Assembly: GCA_023630215.1 (NCBI GenBank)
Contig: JALPRQ010000001.1
Location: 1,860,001 to 1,924,000, forward strand
Direction: 5' to 3'
DNA from: Rhodobacteraceae bacterium NBU2976
Lineage (GTDB): Bacteria; Pseudomonadota; Alphaproteobacteria; Rhodobacterales; Rhodobacteraceae
DNA length: 64,000 bases
Of this stretch, positions 55,776 to 64,000 are shown one piece after another. A program made the translations under genes and the position numbers. The first letter of the stretch is position 1. Every line of letters begins with the position of its first letter. The notes under the pieces were generated by a model. That model worked only from the letters and a program-made list of their open reading frames with translations, ran no database searches and had not been told where the DNA came from.

Positions 55776-56216
55776 ATGTTTGAATCTTTGCTAGACCGAT
55801 TGCTGGGAACAGCCACACCAGCCCCTCTACCCGACACTGACGCCAGACTGGCGCTTGCCGCGTTACTGGTCCGTGTGGCGCGGGTCGATAATGATTATGC
55901 CGTCGAGGAGATCGCGCTGATCGACAAGATGCTGGCAGACCGCTATCAACTCTCCGCGACCGAGGCGACAGAACTGCGCCAGCAGGCCGAAACGCTAGAG
56001 GCAAAGGCCCCCGACACCGTTCGTTTCACCCGCGCAATCAAAGACGCCGTTCCCTACGAGGATCGCACAGCCGTCGTGGAAAAGCTCTGGCGGGTTGTGC
56101 TGGCTGATGATGTCCGCGACCATCAGGAAGACGGCTTCCTGCGTCTGGTTGCCAACCTACTTGGCGTCAGTGACGTTGACAGTGCCCGCGCGCGCGCCCG
56201 CGCCCAGTCACGCTAA
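55776..56216 (+). CDS. TerB-family protein
   Basis: A 146-residue helical protein with TerB-like repeats: LAALLVRVARVDNDYAVEEIALIDKML (in part) and VVLADDVRDHQEDGFLRLVANLLGV. It has no zinc ribbon and no signal peptide. Acidic clusters could bind metal. The gene follows the phased-motif region, whose elements may regulate it. Its tail overlaps the convergent sulfotransferase by 9 bases. Function unknown. Confidence 0.82.
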   Translation: MFESLLDRLLGTATPAPLPDTDARLALAALLVRVARVDNDYAVEEIALIDKMLADRYQLSATEATELRQQAETLEAKAPDTVRFTRAIKDAVPYEDRTAVVEKLWRVVLADDVRDHQEDGFLRLVANLLGVSDVDSARARARAQSR

Positions 56217-56849
56217 ATCACGCCGCGCACGTCGCAAACTGCGTATTTGTTTGCGGATTTGCGGGCGGTTTTTTTCCAGAATTTTCGGATCCGGCACCGC
56301 TGTTTTCCCGGAATTGCCATGTGGCAATTTCGTGTTCGGGACCGGTTCATTCAGGAAAGCGCACAGTTCCGCCCAGCCGTCACCCTCCTCCCAGCATAGC
56401 TCCAAAAAGCAATTGGGCTTGTCGGCGAAAAAGGCGCGAACCTCGTCTAAATGCTGTTGATAAAACGCCATATGCTCGGTCTCGACACCATGAGGGAAAG
56501 GATACCCGAATATCCCCTGTCGCAGCATAACACCCGAGGTGCGTTCAGCATGTTTCTTAAGGCTTTCGACCCAAACCTCGGGTGATTGGCGTCGGGTTAA
56601 AATATAACGCGCGCTCGGACCGTAATGCTGCCACAGCTCGCGATACATAAGCGGCCAAGGCCAATCCTCGAACGAGTCATGCTTGTCGGCTTCGGCGAAG
56701 ATGGGGGCAAACTCGCGCTTCATCCAGGCGCGCGCCAAGGTGGTCTGACGCCGGGAATGATCAAAACCAAGCTTGCGCAGCGCCAGTTTCAGCGTTGTGG
56801 TGCCCGTTTTGTTCAGACCAATGCCAAAGACTTTGTGCGGTTTTGCCAT
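56208..56849 (-). CDS. Sulfotransferase-family protein
   Basis: A 213-residue protein beginning VFGIGLNKTGTTTLKLALRKLGF, quoted in part, the PAPS phosphosulfate loop, with a later YILTRRQSPEVWVESLKKH, the 3'-phosphate site. This is a third, distinct sulfotransferase-like gene in the window and is more typical of the cytosolic sulfotransferase-like family. The C-terminus is strongly basic. Acceptor unknown. It overlaps the TerB gene by 9 bases at the ends. Confidence 0.83.
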   Translation of the reverse strand: MAKPHKVFGIGLNKTGTTTLKLALRKLGFDHSRRQTTLARAWMKREFAPIFAEADKHDSFEDWPWPLMYRELWQHYGPSARYILTRRQSPEVWVESLKKHAERTSGVMLRQGIFGYPFPHGVETEHMAFYQQHLDEVRAFFADKPNCFLELCWEEGDGWAELCAFLNEPVPNTKLPHGNSGKTAVPDPKILEKNRPQIRKQIRSLRRARRDLA

Positions 56850-56957
56850 GCGCCAGCGCTAGCGTATCGCAGCTACATTTTCAACGGAATTGCGCCTTCC
56901 ATCTGGACCTGACGCACAGTAAAACACCCAACGAATCCTTTTGCTGGAGATGCCAGA

Positions 56958-59132
56958 ATGAGCGAACCGGAAATCACGCCAGAACTTGTGCGCGAACATG
57001 GCATCAATGCCGAAGAATATCAGCGAATTCTGGACCTGATCGGTCGCGTCCCAAGCTTTACCGAGCTTGGCATTTTTTCCGCCATGTGGAACGAGCATTG
57101 TTCCTATAAATCGTCGAAGAAATGGTTGCGCACTTTGCCGACCGAAGGCCCGCAGGTCATTTGTGGACCGGGCGAGAATGCCGGAGTGGTGGATATTGGC
57201 GACGGTCAAGCCGTTGTTTTCAAAATGGAAAGCCACAACCACCCCTCCTACATCGAACCTTATCAGGGTGCGGCGACCGGGGTTGGGGGCATTCTCCGTG
57301 ACGTCTTCACGATGGGTGCGCGCCCGATTGCGGCGATGAACTCGCTGTCGTTTGGCGAGCCTTCTCATCCCAAAACCAAACAGCTGCTGAATGGTGTCGT
57401 CGAAGGGATCGGGGGCTACGGCAATTGCTTTGGCGTGCCGACTGTTGGCGGCGAAGTGCGCTTTCACAAAGCCTATAACGGCAACTGTCTGGTGAACGCG
57501 TTTGCCGCCGGGTTGGCGGATGCGGACAAGATTTTCTACTCCGCCGCGTCAGGTGTTGGGATGCCGGTGGTTTACCTTGGCGCCAAGACGGGGCGCGACG
57601 GGGTTGGCGGCGCGACAATGGCCTCGGCCGAGTTTGACGACACGATTGAGGATAAACGCCCCACCGTTCAGGTTGGCGATCCCTTCACCGAAAAACGCCT
57701 GATGGAGGCGACGCTGGAACTGATGCAGACCGGTGCGGTGATTTCAATTCAGGATATGGGGGCCGCTGGCCTCACCTGCTCTGCCGTCGAGATGGGCGAC
57801 AAGGGGAATCTAGGCGTGGCACTGGATCTGGAAAAAGTTCCGGTCCGCGAAGAGAACATGACCGCCTATGAAATGATGCTGTCCGAAAGTCAGGAACGCA
57901 TGCTGATGGTGCTGAAGCCCGAGAAAGAGGCCGAAGCAAAAGCCGTGTTCGACAAGTGGGACCTCGATTTCGCGATTGTTGGTGAAACGATTGCCGAGGA
58001 TAGGTTCCTGATCCGCCATAATGGGGCGCTGATGGCGGATTTGCCACTAAAGGCCCTGTCGGGAACGGCCCCGGAATATGACCGCCCATGGCTAGAAACT
58101 CCCCCTGCCCCTGCGCTGGTGAATGTGCCAGAGGTGGATGTGAAAGCGGCATTGCTGACCCTCCTTGGCAGTCCGAACTATTCGTCGCGCGCTTGGGTCT
58201 GGCAACAGTACGACCACATGGTTGGCGCGGACACGGCGGTGCGGCCAGGCTCGGATGCAGGTGTTGTGCGCGTGCATGGCACCGACAAAGCGCTGGCCTT
58301 CACCTCCGACGTAACCCCCCGCTATTGCAAGGCAAATCCGTTTGAGGGTGGCAAGCAAGCGGTGGCGGAGGCGTATCGGAATCTGTGTGCAACCGGGGCA
58401 AAACCGCTGGCGACGACGGATAATCTTAACTTCGGCAACCCCGAAAAGCCCGAGATCATGGGCCAGTTTGTAGGCTGTATCAAAGGTATTGGCGAGGCGG
58501 TTGCCGCTCTCGATATGCCGATCGTATCCGGGAATGTCAGCCTGTATAACGAAACTGACGGCAAGGGTATTCTACCAACCCCGACAATTGGCGCGGTGGG
58601 TTTGTTGGAAGATCTGGATCAATTGATCACGAACCGACCAAACGAAGGGGACCAACTGTTCCTGTTGGGGGAAACAGTGGGGCATCTGGGACAATCAGCG
58701 TTGTTGGCGGAACTGTTCGACCGCGAGGATGGCGACGCACCACATGTCGATTTGTCCGCCGAAAAGGCGCATGGTGAATTCGTTCGTGCTGCCAAGGCCG
58801 AGGGCCTGATCAGTGCGGCGCATGATCTGGGAGATGGCGGTTTGGCGGTGGCGGCCGTGGAAATGGGGTTGGCATCCGGGCTTGGCGTATCCCTGATTTC
58901 GGGCGGGCCGAGTGATGCCGGCTGGTTCTACGGCGAAGATCAGGCGCGGTATCTGCTGGCCTGTACGCGCGACAATGCCGAAGCGCTGACAACGCTGGCA
59001 CGTGAAGCCGGGGTGCCGTTGAAAAAGGTTGGCGGCTTTGGCGGCGAGACGATCACACTCGGAAAGGTCTCGTTACCTTTGGCGGATGCGCGGGATGCAC
59101 ATTCTGGCGGGTTGCTGAAAGTGGCGCTGTAG
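56958..59132 (+). CDS. purL: Phosphoribosylformylglycinamidine synthase subunit II
   Basis: PurL makes FGAM from FGAR using ATP and glutamine-derived ammonia in purine synthesis, together with PurS and PurQ. The 724 residues are the small-PurL form. The N-terminal linker has [12 protein letters not shown]; the ATP-binding halves have [21 protein letters not shown] and [15 protein letters not shown]. Length is normal. GGAGATG precedes the ATG. It is the first of a run of genes: purL, bolA, grxD. Confidence 0.96.
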   Translation: MSEPEITPELVREHGINAEEYQRILDLIGRVPSFTELGIFSAMWNEHCSYKSSKKWLRTLPTEGPQVICGPGENAGVVDIGDGQAVVFKMESHNHPSYIEPYQGAATGVGGILRDVFTMGARPIAAMNSLSFGEPSHPKTKQLLNGVVEGIGGYGNCFGVPTVGGEVRFHKAYNGNCLVNAFAAGLADADKIFYSAASGVGMPVVYLGAKTGRDGVGGATMASAEFDDTIEDKRPTVQVGDPFTEKRLMEATLELMQTGAVISIQDMGAAGLTCSAVEMGDKGNLGVALDLEKVPVREENMTAYEMMLSESQERMLMVLKPEKEAEAKAVFDKWDLDFAIVGETIAEDRFLIRHNGALMADLPLKALSGTAPEYDRPWLETPPAPALVNVPEVDVKAALLTLLGSPNYSSRAWVWQQYDHMVGADTAVRPGSDAGVVRVHGTDKALAFTSDVTPRYCKANPFEGGKQAVAEAYRNLCATGAKPLATTDNLNFGNPEKPEIMGQFVGCIKGIGEAVAALDMPIVSGNVSLYNETDGKGILPTPTIGAVGLLEDLDQLITNRPNEGDQLFLLGETVGHLGQSALLAELFDREDGDAPHVDLSAEKAHGEFVRAAKAEGLISAAHDLGDGGLAVAAVEMGLASGLGVSLISGGPSDAGWFYGEDQARYLLACTRDNAEALTTLAREAGVPLKKVGGFGGETITLGKVSLPLADARDAHSGGLLKVAL

Positions 59133-59189
59133 AGCCACTCTTGCAGGCCGGGCAATCCGCGCCTAAATTCAAGCTAACGGAGGTGCCCA

Positions 59190-59432
59190 ATGGCGATGGA
59201 AGCACGCGAAATTGAAGCGTTGATTAAAGAAAGTTTCCCGAATGCCGAAGTCAAGATCGACGATTTGGCCGGGGACGGAAATCATTACGCTGCAACGGTG
59301 ATTGCCGAAGAATTCCGCGGGCTGAACCGGGTGAAACAACACCAGATGGTTTATGCCGCGTTAAAGGGTAAAATGGATGGGGCACACGGGGAATTACATG
59401 CGCTGGCGCTGACGACAAAGGCGCCAGAGTGA
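59190..59432 (+). CDS. BolA-family protein
   Basis: An 80-residue protein with the BolA fold pattern: FPNAEVKIDDLAGDGNHYAATVIAEEF (in part), then RVKQHQMVYAALKGKM. The His in the HQMVY motif can co-ligate a 2Fe-2S cluster with monothiol glutaredoxin. The glutaredoxin gene follows 74 bases later, so the pair probably forms a BolA-Grx complex in iron-sulfur trafficking or iron sensing. Confidence 0.9.
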   Translation: MAMEAREIEALIKESFPNAEVKIDDLAGDGNHYAATVIAEEFRGLNRVKQHQMVYAALKGKMDGAHGELHALALTTKAPE

Positions 59433-59506
59433 ACGGGTTGGATGTCACCCGGCAAATGGCTTAAACGGATGATGGTGGTGACAAACCATCTATAGGAGAC
59501 ACGAGA

Positions 59507-59866
59507 ATGACCGCTCACGATACAATTAAAGCTGATATCGACGCCAATGACGTTGTGCTGTTCATGAAAGGCACCGCGACCATGCCGCAATGCGGGTTTT
59601 CCAGCCGTGTGGCCGGTGTTCTGAATTACATGGGCGTCCAGTTCAAGGACGTAAATGTGTTGGCGGACGACGAAATCCGTCAGGGGATCAAAGATTTTTC
59701 GGACTGGCCAACCATCCCGCAGCTTTACGTCAAAGGCGAATTTGTGGGGGGGTGTGACATCATCACCGAAATGACCCTGTCGGGCGAGCTGGATCAGCTG
59801 TTCACCGAAAATGGCATCGCCTTTGACAAGGAAGCCGCCAACAAAATCCGCGAGGCGAACGGTTAG
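59507..59866 (+). CDS. grxD: Monothiol glutaredoxin (Grx4/GrxD)
   Basis: A 119-residue glutaredoxin with the monothiol active site CGFS at residues 29-32, Lys21 (FMKGT) for glutathione, and the cis-Pro in WPTIPQLY. It acts in iron-sulfur cluster storage and delivery, usually with BolA. AGGAGAC precedes the start. Its end overlaps zapA by four bases. Confidence 0.95.
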   Translation: MTAHDTIKADIDANDVVLFMKGTATMPQCGFSSRVAGVLNYMGVQFKDVNVLADDEIRQGIKDFSDWPTIPQLYVKGEFVGGCDIITEMTLSGELDQLFTENGIAFDKEAANKIREANG

Positions 59867-60249
59867 TTCGCCTCTAGCCGGTTGGCAAGCGCTTCAAGCT
59901 GTTCAACAGCGCGCGAATAGGATTGCATCGTTTCAGCTTCGGGAAAGGCTTTGGGCTGCGCGGCGTTCAGCGCGGCAATTTTGGTTTCCGCTGCCCGCAA
60001 CTGGCTCTCCAGTGAACGAATACGCTCGGACGCTGCGGATGCGCCCCACTCTTTCTCCTTGAACCGGTCCGCCAGCATCAGACCCGCCATCAGCAACATG
60101 CGCGATTCCGGCAATCGTCCGGATTGTGATTGCAGATGCGCCGCTTCGGTGTCCAGCAACTGCGCCGCCGCGTGCAGATGTGGTTCTTCGCCAGCTTCGC
60201 ATTGCAACAGAAAATTGCGTCCGCCGATTTCGACACTTACCTCAGGCAT
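59863..60249 (-). CDS. zapA: Cell division protein ZapA
   Basis: A 128-residue ZapA: globular start [22 protein letters not shown], then a long C-terminal coiled coil ([24 protein letters not shown], in part). It stabilises FtsZ bundles at the septum. The start at 60249 has GGAGA 7 bases upstream; a Met two codons earlier at 60255 is possible. It overlaps the small upstream gene. Confidence 0.85.
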   Translation of the reverse strand: MPEVSVEIGGRNFLLQCEAGEEPHLHAAAQLLDTEAAHLQSQSGRLPESRMLLMAGLMLADRFKEKEWGASAASERIRSLESQLRAAETKIAALNAAQPKAFPEAETMQSYSRAVEQLEALANRLEAN

Positions 60250-60481
60250 CTTCATTCTCCGAAATGTTGGTGATCTGGGACATAATCTGATCGATCACTG
60301 CAAGGTCCTGTTTGCGTTCCTCGCGGAAGGCGATCAGTTGCTCGCGCAGTTCAGCATTTTCCGCCGCCAGATCGGATTCCGTATCGCCCGTCTGCGCCGG
60401 GGGTTGGGATGCCTTTAGTGCATCTTCTATCCGCTTTATTGCCGACACCAACCGCGTTTCGAGGCTTTTGATATCTGTCAT
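60242..60481 (-). CDS. Small coiled-coil protein upstream of zapA
   Basis: A 79-residue protein starting MTDIKSLETRLVSAIKRIED and with a second helix LAAENAELREQLIAFREER, both coiled-coil-like. It overlaps the zapA start by 8 bases, so it is translated together with zapA and may help in division. Similar small proteins precede zapA in alphaproteobacteria, in my recollection. Function not established. Confidence 0.7.
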   Translation of the reverse strand: MTDIKSLETRLVSAIKRIEDALKASQPPAQTGDTESDLAAENAELREQLIAFREERKQDLAVIDQIMSQITNISENEDA

Positions 60482-60642
60482 GTCTGCTCCGTCCCTGTTC
60501 GCTAAGTCGCCTACGAATCGTTTTTTGGGTTCTAATCTGTCCATTCTAACCAATTTCACGAAATTTACTTCCCCTCAACCGCTTGACCCTCGGATTGGGC
60601 CTGCTAACAAGGCGTAGAAACATCTGCAGGTGAGGACAGATC

Positions 60643-62661
60643 ATGAATATCGATGCGCTTCGCGCGACCCATCCCGATCATTGGAAAAAAGCAGCCGCGC
60701 TTCGCGTGCTGGCAATGGATGCCGTGCAGGCGGCCAATTCCGGGCATCCCGGGATGCCGATGGGGATGGCGGACGTGGCCACAGTGCTGTTTGAAAAGCA
60801 TTTGAAGTTTGACGCGGCGCATCCGCATTGGCCCGACCGCGACCGGTTCGTCCTGTCGGCTGGGCATGGCTCAATGTTGCTCTATGGTCTGCTGCATCTG
60901 AGCGGATACAAGGACATGACGATCGACCAGATCAAGAATTTCCGCCAGTTGGGGTCAAAAACCGCAGGTCACCCGGAATATGGCCACGCAGATGGTATTG
61001 AAACAACAACCGGCCCTTTGGGTCAGGGTCTGGCAACAGCCGTGGGGATGGCCATGGCGGAACAATCCATGCAGGCGCGGTTTGGCCGCAAAATAGTTGA
61101 TCACCACACCTATGTCATCGCCGGTGACGGCTGTCTGATGGAGGGGGTGAGCCACGAAGCCATCGGTTTGGCGGGTAAGCAGAAGCTGGGCAAGTTGATC
61201 GTGTTGTGGGACGATAACAATATCACCATCGACGGCAACGTGTCAGCATCCGACGTAACTGATCAATTGAACCGATTTGCCGCGTCCGGCTGGTCGGTTT
61301 TTGCCTGCGACGGACATGACCCCGACGCGATTAACACGGCGCTGAAACAAGCCAAGCAAAGCCCGCTACCATCCCTGATTGCCTGCAAAACGCATATTGG
61401 TTTTGGCGCACCAACCAAGCAGGACTCCAATAAGGCGCATGGTTCACCATTGGGCGCGGACGAGATCGAAGCGACGCGTAAGGTTTACGGATGGAAATCT
61501 GGACCGTTCAAGATCCCGGCAGATATACAATCCGCCTGGGCCGAGATCGGTCAGCGCGGCAGCGGCAAACGCGAAGCCTGGCAGGAGCGTCTTGGGTCGC
61601 TGTCCGAACGCAAACAGGCTGAATTCAGCCGTGTGATCAATGGCGAGGCTCCGAAACGTCTGGGCTCGGCCTTGCGCAAGCTGAAAAAGCAGATCAGCGA
61701 GGATGCACCAAAAGTCGCGACACGCAAATCGTCGGAACTGGCGCTGGCGGCCCTTAATCCGGTGATGCCGGAAACCTTTGGAGGGTCTGCGGATCTGACC
61801 GGGTCCAACAATACGCTTACCGAAGGGTTGGGCACCTTTGACGCGGACAATCGCAAAGGGCGCTATGTCTATTACGGTATTCGCGAGCATGGCATGGCGG
61901 CGGCCATGAATGGTCTCGCGCTACATGGCGGATGTGCGCCATATGGCGGGACATTCCTGGTGTTCACCGATTACGCCAAGGGCGCGATGCGCCTGTCTGC
62001 GCTGATGGGACAGCGCGTTGTCTATGTGATGACACACGATTCAATCGGATTGGGCGAAGACGGCCCCACCCATCAGCCGATCGAACAGTTGGCTTCGTTG
62101 CGGGCGACACCGAACATGTATGTGTTCCGTCCCGCGGACACGGTGGAAACTGCCGAGGCATGGGAATTGGCCCTGTCCGCACAGGGGACACCGTCCGTTT
62201 TGTCGCTGACGCGTCAGAATTTGCCGACCGTTCGGACCAAACATACCAACAAGAACCTGACGGCCATGGGGGGGTATGTTTTGGCTGATGCGGACGCGAA
62301 GCGGCAGGTGATCCTGATCGCAACCGGATCCGAAGTTGAAATCGCCATGGATGCCAAAGCCGCACTGGAAGCCAAGGGCATTGGCACGCGGGTCGTATCC
62401 ATGCCATGTTGGGAGCTTTTCGAAGCGCAGGATGAAGCCTATCGCAAGCGCGTTCTGCCCGCGGGTTCAGTCCGCATCGGGATCGAAGCCGCGTCCGGGT
62501 TCGGCTGGGATAAATGGTTGACCGGCGAACGTGGCAATTCCAAAAAGGCGGCTTTTGTCGGGATGGAAGGGTTCGGGGCATCCGGCCCGATCGAAGACCT
62601 GTACAAACATTTCGGAATCACGGCAGAAGCGGTCGTCGCCAAGGCCGAAGCGCTGCTGTAG
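60643..62661 (+). CDS. tkt: Transketolase
   Basis: Transketolase moves two-carbon units between sugar phosphates in the pentose phosphate and Calvin-type pathways. The 672 residues carry the ThDP-binding [18 protein letters not shown] and DDNNITIDG, the catalytic Glu in [14 protein letters not shown], and a phosphate-binding [15 protein letters not shown]. Length is normal. The ATG at 60643 follows AGGTGAGGACAG. Confidence 0.96.
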   Translation: MNIDALRATHPDHWKKAAALRVLAMDAVQAANSGHPGMPMGMADVATVLFEKHLKFDAAHPHWPDRDRFVLSAGHGSMLLYGLLHLSGYKDMTIDQIKNFRQLGSKTAGHPEYGHADGIETTTGPLGQGLATAVGMAMAEQSMQARFGRKIVDHHTYVIAGDGCLMEGVSHEAIGLAGKQKLGKLIVLWDDNNITIDGNVSASDVTDQLNRFAASGWSVFACDGHDPDAINTALKQAKQSPLPSLIACKTHIGFGAPTKQDSNKAHGSPLGADEIEATRKVYGWKSGPFKIPADIQSAWAEIGQRGSGKREAWQERLGSLSERKQAEFSRVINGEAPKRLGSALRKLKKQISEDAPKVATRKSSELALAALNPVMPETFGGSADLTGSNNTLTEGLGTFDADNRKGRYVYYGIREHGMAAAMNGLALHGGCAPYGGTFLVFTDYAKGAMRLSALMGQRVVYVMTHDSIGLGEDGPTHQPIEQLASLRATPNMYVFRPADTVETAEAWELALSAQGTPSVLSLTRQNLPTVRTKHTNKNLTAMGGYVLADADAKRQVILIATGSEVEIAMDAKAALEAKGIGTRVVSMPCWELFEAQDEAYRKRVLPAGSVRIGIEAASGFGWDKWLTGERGNSKKAAFVGMEGFGASGPIEDLYKHFGITAEAVVAKAEALL

Positions 62662-62749
62662 GTGATTTTGTTAACGCGATCGAAGGAATGCCCGGCGAAA
62701 GTCGGGTATTCGCGTTGAGTGATAGCGGCTGGTAGGCAGCAATGGTCTG

Positions 62750-62899
62750 ATGGACAATAAAACGGCCCTTTTTCTGGTGATTGTGATTGTCGGTGTGGTT
62801 GTCGCCGATCTTTACTTTCTGGAATTTGATCTGCTGCAATTCCTGTTTCGCCGCCTGACACAATTCACTGATTGGCTTGCCTTCTGGCGCAAGATTTAA
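62750..62899 (+). CDS. Small single-helix membrane protein
   Basis: A 49-residue protein, MDNKTALFLVIVIVGVVVAD then LYFLEFDLLQFLFRRL and a final DWLAFWRKI. It has one N-terminal membrane helix and a basic aromatic C-terminus. No Shine-Dalgarno is strong. It lies between tkt and ftsB, and its reading frame is intact. I recall similar short proteins at this place in Rhodobacteraceae. Function unknown. Confidence 0.65.
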   Translation: MDNKTALFLVIVIVGVVVADLYFLEFDLLQFLFRRLTQFTDWLAFWRKI

Positions 62900-63008
62900 C
62901 CCCGACAAAAAAAATTCCTCGCGAATCAGTTTAGGGATTCACAAGGCGAATCACTTGTGACATGATTCGGGTCAGAGGCGGCGAACGCCCGACTGACGAG
63001 GCAGATAA

Positions 63009-63311
63009 GTGGAACAGGTTAGCGCAAAATCCGGATTTTTCGGACTGATTGCATCAACATTGGTGATCGCCGGTGTTGGCCTGTTCGGTTATGCGGGATT
63101 GCAGGGCGAATATGGGATGTTCCGCCTGTTTCAGGTGGAGGCACAAGAAGCCCAGCTGCAAAAGACGCTGGACGAAGTGCAATCCCAACGGATCGAGCTG
63201 GAAAACCGTACGATGCGGCTGTCCAACGATTATCTGGATCTGGATCTGCTGGATGAACAAGCCCGCAAAGTCCTGGGGATGGCCCGGGGCGACGAGATTA
63301 TCATCCGTTGA
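63009..63311 (+). CDS. ftsB: Cell division protein FtsB (septum formation initiator family)
   Basis: A 100-residue bitopic protein: an N-terminal helix IASTLVIAGVGLFGYAGL, then a periplasmic coiled coil EAQLQKTLDEVQSQRIELENRTMRL (in part) and a short tail KVLGMARGDEIIIR. This is the FtsB/DivIC pattern, acting with FtsL and FtsQ. The start is GTG at 63009. It lies upstream of genes that commonly include pyruvate dehydrogenase, which are not in this window. Confidence 0.85.
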   Translation: MEQVSAKSGFFGLIASTLVIAGVGLFGYAGLQGEYGMFRLFQVEAQEAQLQKTLDEVQSQRIELENRTMRLSNDYLDLDLLDEQARKVLGMARGDEIIIR

Positions 63312-63341
63312 CCTTTTCCCCAGCGTGAGGTTGGGTTCAGG

Positions 63342-64000
63342 ATGGCAGACGAAATCCCCCTCTCTGGCGGTAACGTGAATACGGGCGTTGTGCGCGTGGG
63401 TGACACGGTGCGTCGTGCTGTTGGCCCCTATTCCGATAACGTGCATCACTTGTTGAAACATCTAAAGGAGAGCGGCTTCGGGTATTCCCCTCGGTTCCTT
63501 GGGATTGACGAGAACGGGCGCGAGATACTGTCTTTTATCGACGGTAGCGCGGAGTTTCCCAGTGACATGTGGACGAAGGATCGCGCCCTAGTGCGGGCGG
63601 CCAAGATGCTGCGCGCCTTTCATGACGCAACTTTGCCACTTCTGCACTTGCCAGTAGAAGGCTGGGCGTTTGCGCATCCCAAGCGCGAAGTCATCTGCCA
63701 CAATGATTTCGCGCCCTACAACATGATCTTTCAGGAGGGTATGCCAGTTGGCATAGTTGACTTTGATCTTGCCGGCCCGGGTCCGCGGTTAAGGGATTTG
63801 GCATATCTAACCTATTGGATGGTGCCGCTGAGTTATGCGTATGTCGAATTGGAGGAGGCGCGTCGCGCGGCGGTCATTGAGCGCGTTCGGCTGATATGCC
63901 GGACATATGGGACGGTGGAGTACACGGCGTTGCTGGATATGGTGGCTGAGGTTCTGGCGCACATGGCCGACCCCAACGCCGCCGCGCAGATGATCGGGGG
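63342..64000 (+). CDS. Aminoglycoside phosphotransferase-family kinase (cut by window edge)
   Basis: The visible 219 residues contain a kinase-like fold with VICHNDFAPYNMIF, the catalytic HxD...N motif, and VGIVDFDLAGPGPR, the DxD magnesium site. The N-terminal ADEIPLSGGNVNTGVVRVGD resembles the start of APH/choline-kinase-like proteins. It begins 30 bases after ftsB and is open at base 64000. APH-like proteins phosphorylate drugs, sugars or choline; resistance is not implied here. Confidence 0.82.
   Translation, partial: MADEIPLSGGNVNTGVVRVGDTVRRAVGPYSDNVHHLLKHLKESGFGYSPRFLGIDENGREILSFIDGSAEFPSDMWTKDRALVRAAKMLRAFHDATLPLLHLPVEGWAFAHPKREVICHNDFAPYNMIFQEGMPVGIVDFDLAGPGPRLRDLAYLTYWMVPLSYAYVELEEARRAAVIERVRLICRTYGTVEYTALLDMVAEVLAHMADPNAAAQMIG

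Overview
The window is a stretch of alphaproteobacterial chromosome, most likely from a marine Roseobacter-group member of the Rhodobacteraceae. The reasons are a GC-rich, tightly packed gene layout, two TRAP transporters, a LuxR/LuxI pair, B12-dependent NrdJ, a lone ctaD, paired BolA/monothiol glutaredoxin genes, DUF2852 and DUF192 proteins, and the zapA/tkt/ftsB order. It is mostly ordinary core chromosome. No IS element, integrase, prophage or CRISPR array was seen. Species cannot be fixed from sequence alone.

Layout. 1-5.6 kb: 5' part of murA, tRNA-Thr, an SRAP/YedK protein, an acyl-CoA synthetase and an ABC exporter. 5.7-9.6 kb: a PfkB sugar kinase, then a TetR-controlled ABC-2 exporter cassette. 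9.6-13.2 kb: an orphan catabolic-looking trio (TIM-barrel isomerase, MetE-like methyltransferase, enolase-superfamily enzyme). 13.2-15.1 kb: hemerythrin-like protein and luxR-luxI. 15.2-20.4 kb: tRNA-Leu, a TerB protein, lipB, ctaD and a DMT exporter. 20.5-25.7 kb: a coupled ATPase-metA-ppk2 operon, a TetR regulator, small membrane proteins and the leucyl/arginyl-tRNA-protein transferase. 25.7-30.1 kb: TakP-type TRAP transporter. 30.4-34.5 kb: ilvB/ilvH operon behind a leader-peptide attenuator, with two sulfotransferase-like genes interleaved. 34.6-39.7 kb: nrdJ with a small foreign-looking cassette at its 3' end. 39.7-46.1 kb: tRNA-Pro, DUF192, double cold-shock protein, pdxH, fabI, gpt and a second TRAP transporter. 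46.2-53.6 kb: P450, mazG, an iron-binding protein gene with a repeat-containing promoter, GST, and WYL and LysR regulators with their neighbours. 53.7-64 kb: pyrG, a TerB protein, a third sulfotransferase, purL, bolA-grxD, zapA, tkt, ftsB and a kinase running off the end.

Most unusual locus: nrdJ (minus strand) is followed within about 10 bases by an AT-rich gene for an ImmA/IrrE-type HEIGH metallopeptidase. That gene overlaps by ATGA with a 53-codon gene whose last 40 residues are identical to the last 40 residues of NrdJ. The two copies of the nrdJ tail are 123-bp direct repeats (34642-34764 and 35440-35562) that differ at four positions, all synonymous. This looks like a roughly 0.8-kb cassette that entered at the end of nrdJ, leaving the RNR gene intact and creating a free-standing copy of its cysteine-rich tail.

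Other regulatory structure: a probably leaderless Val/Ile/Leu-rich peptide and terminator before ilvB; a hairpin that would hide the Shine-Dalgarno of the protein transferase gene; four CTGCAT/ATGCAT motifs exactly 11 bp apart between two GTTAAC pairs after pyrG; an NrdR-like box and DnaA boxes upstream of nrdJ; and a duplicated 13-mer in the promoter of the iron-binding protein gene.
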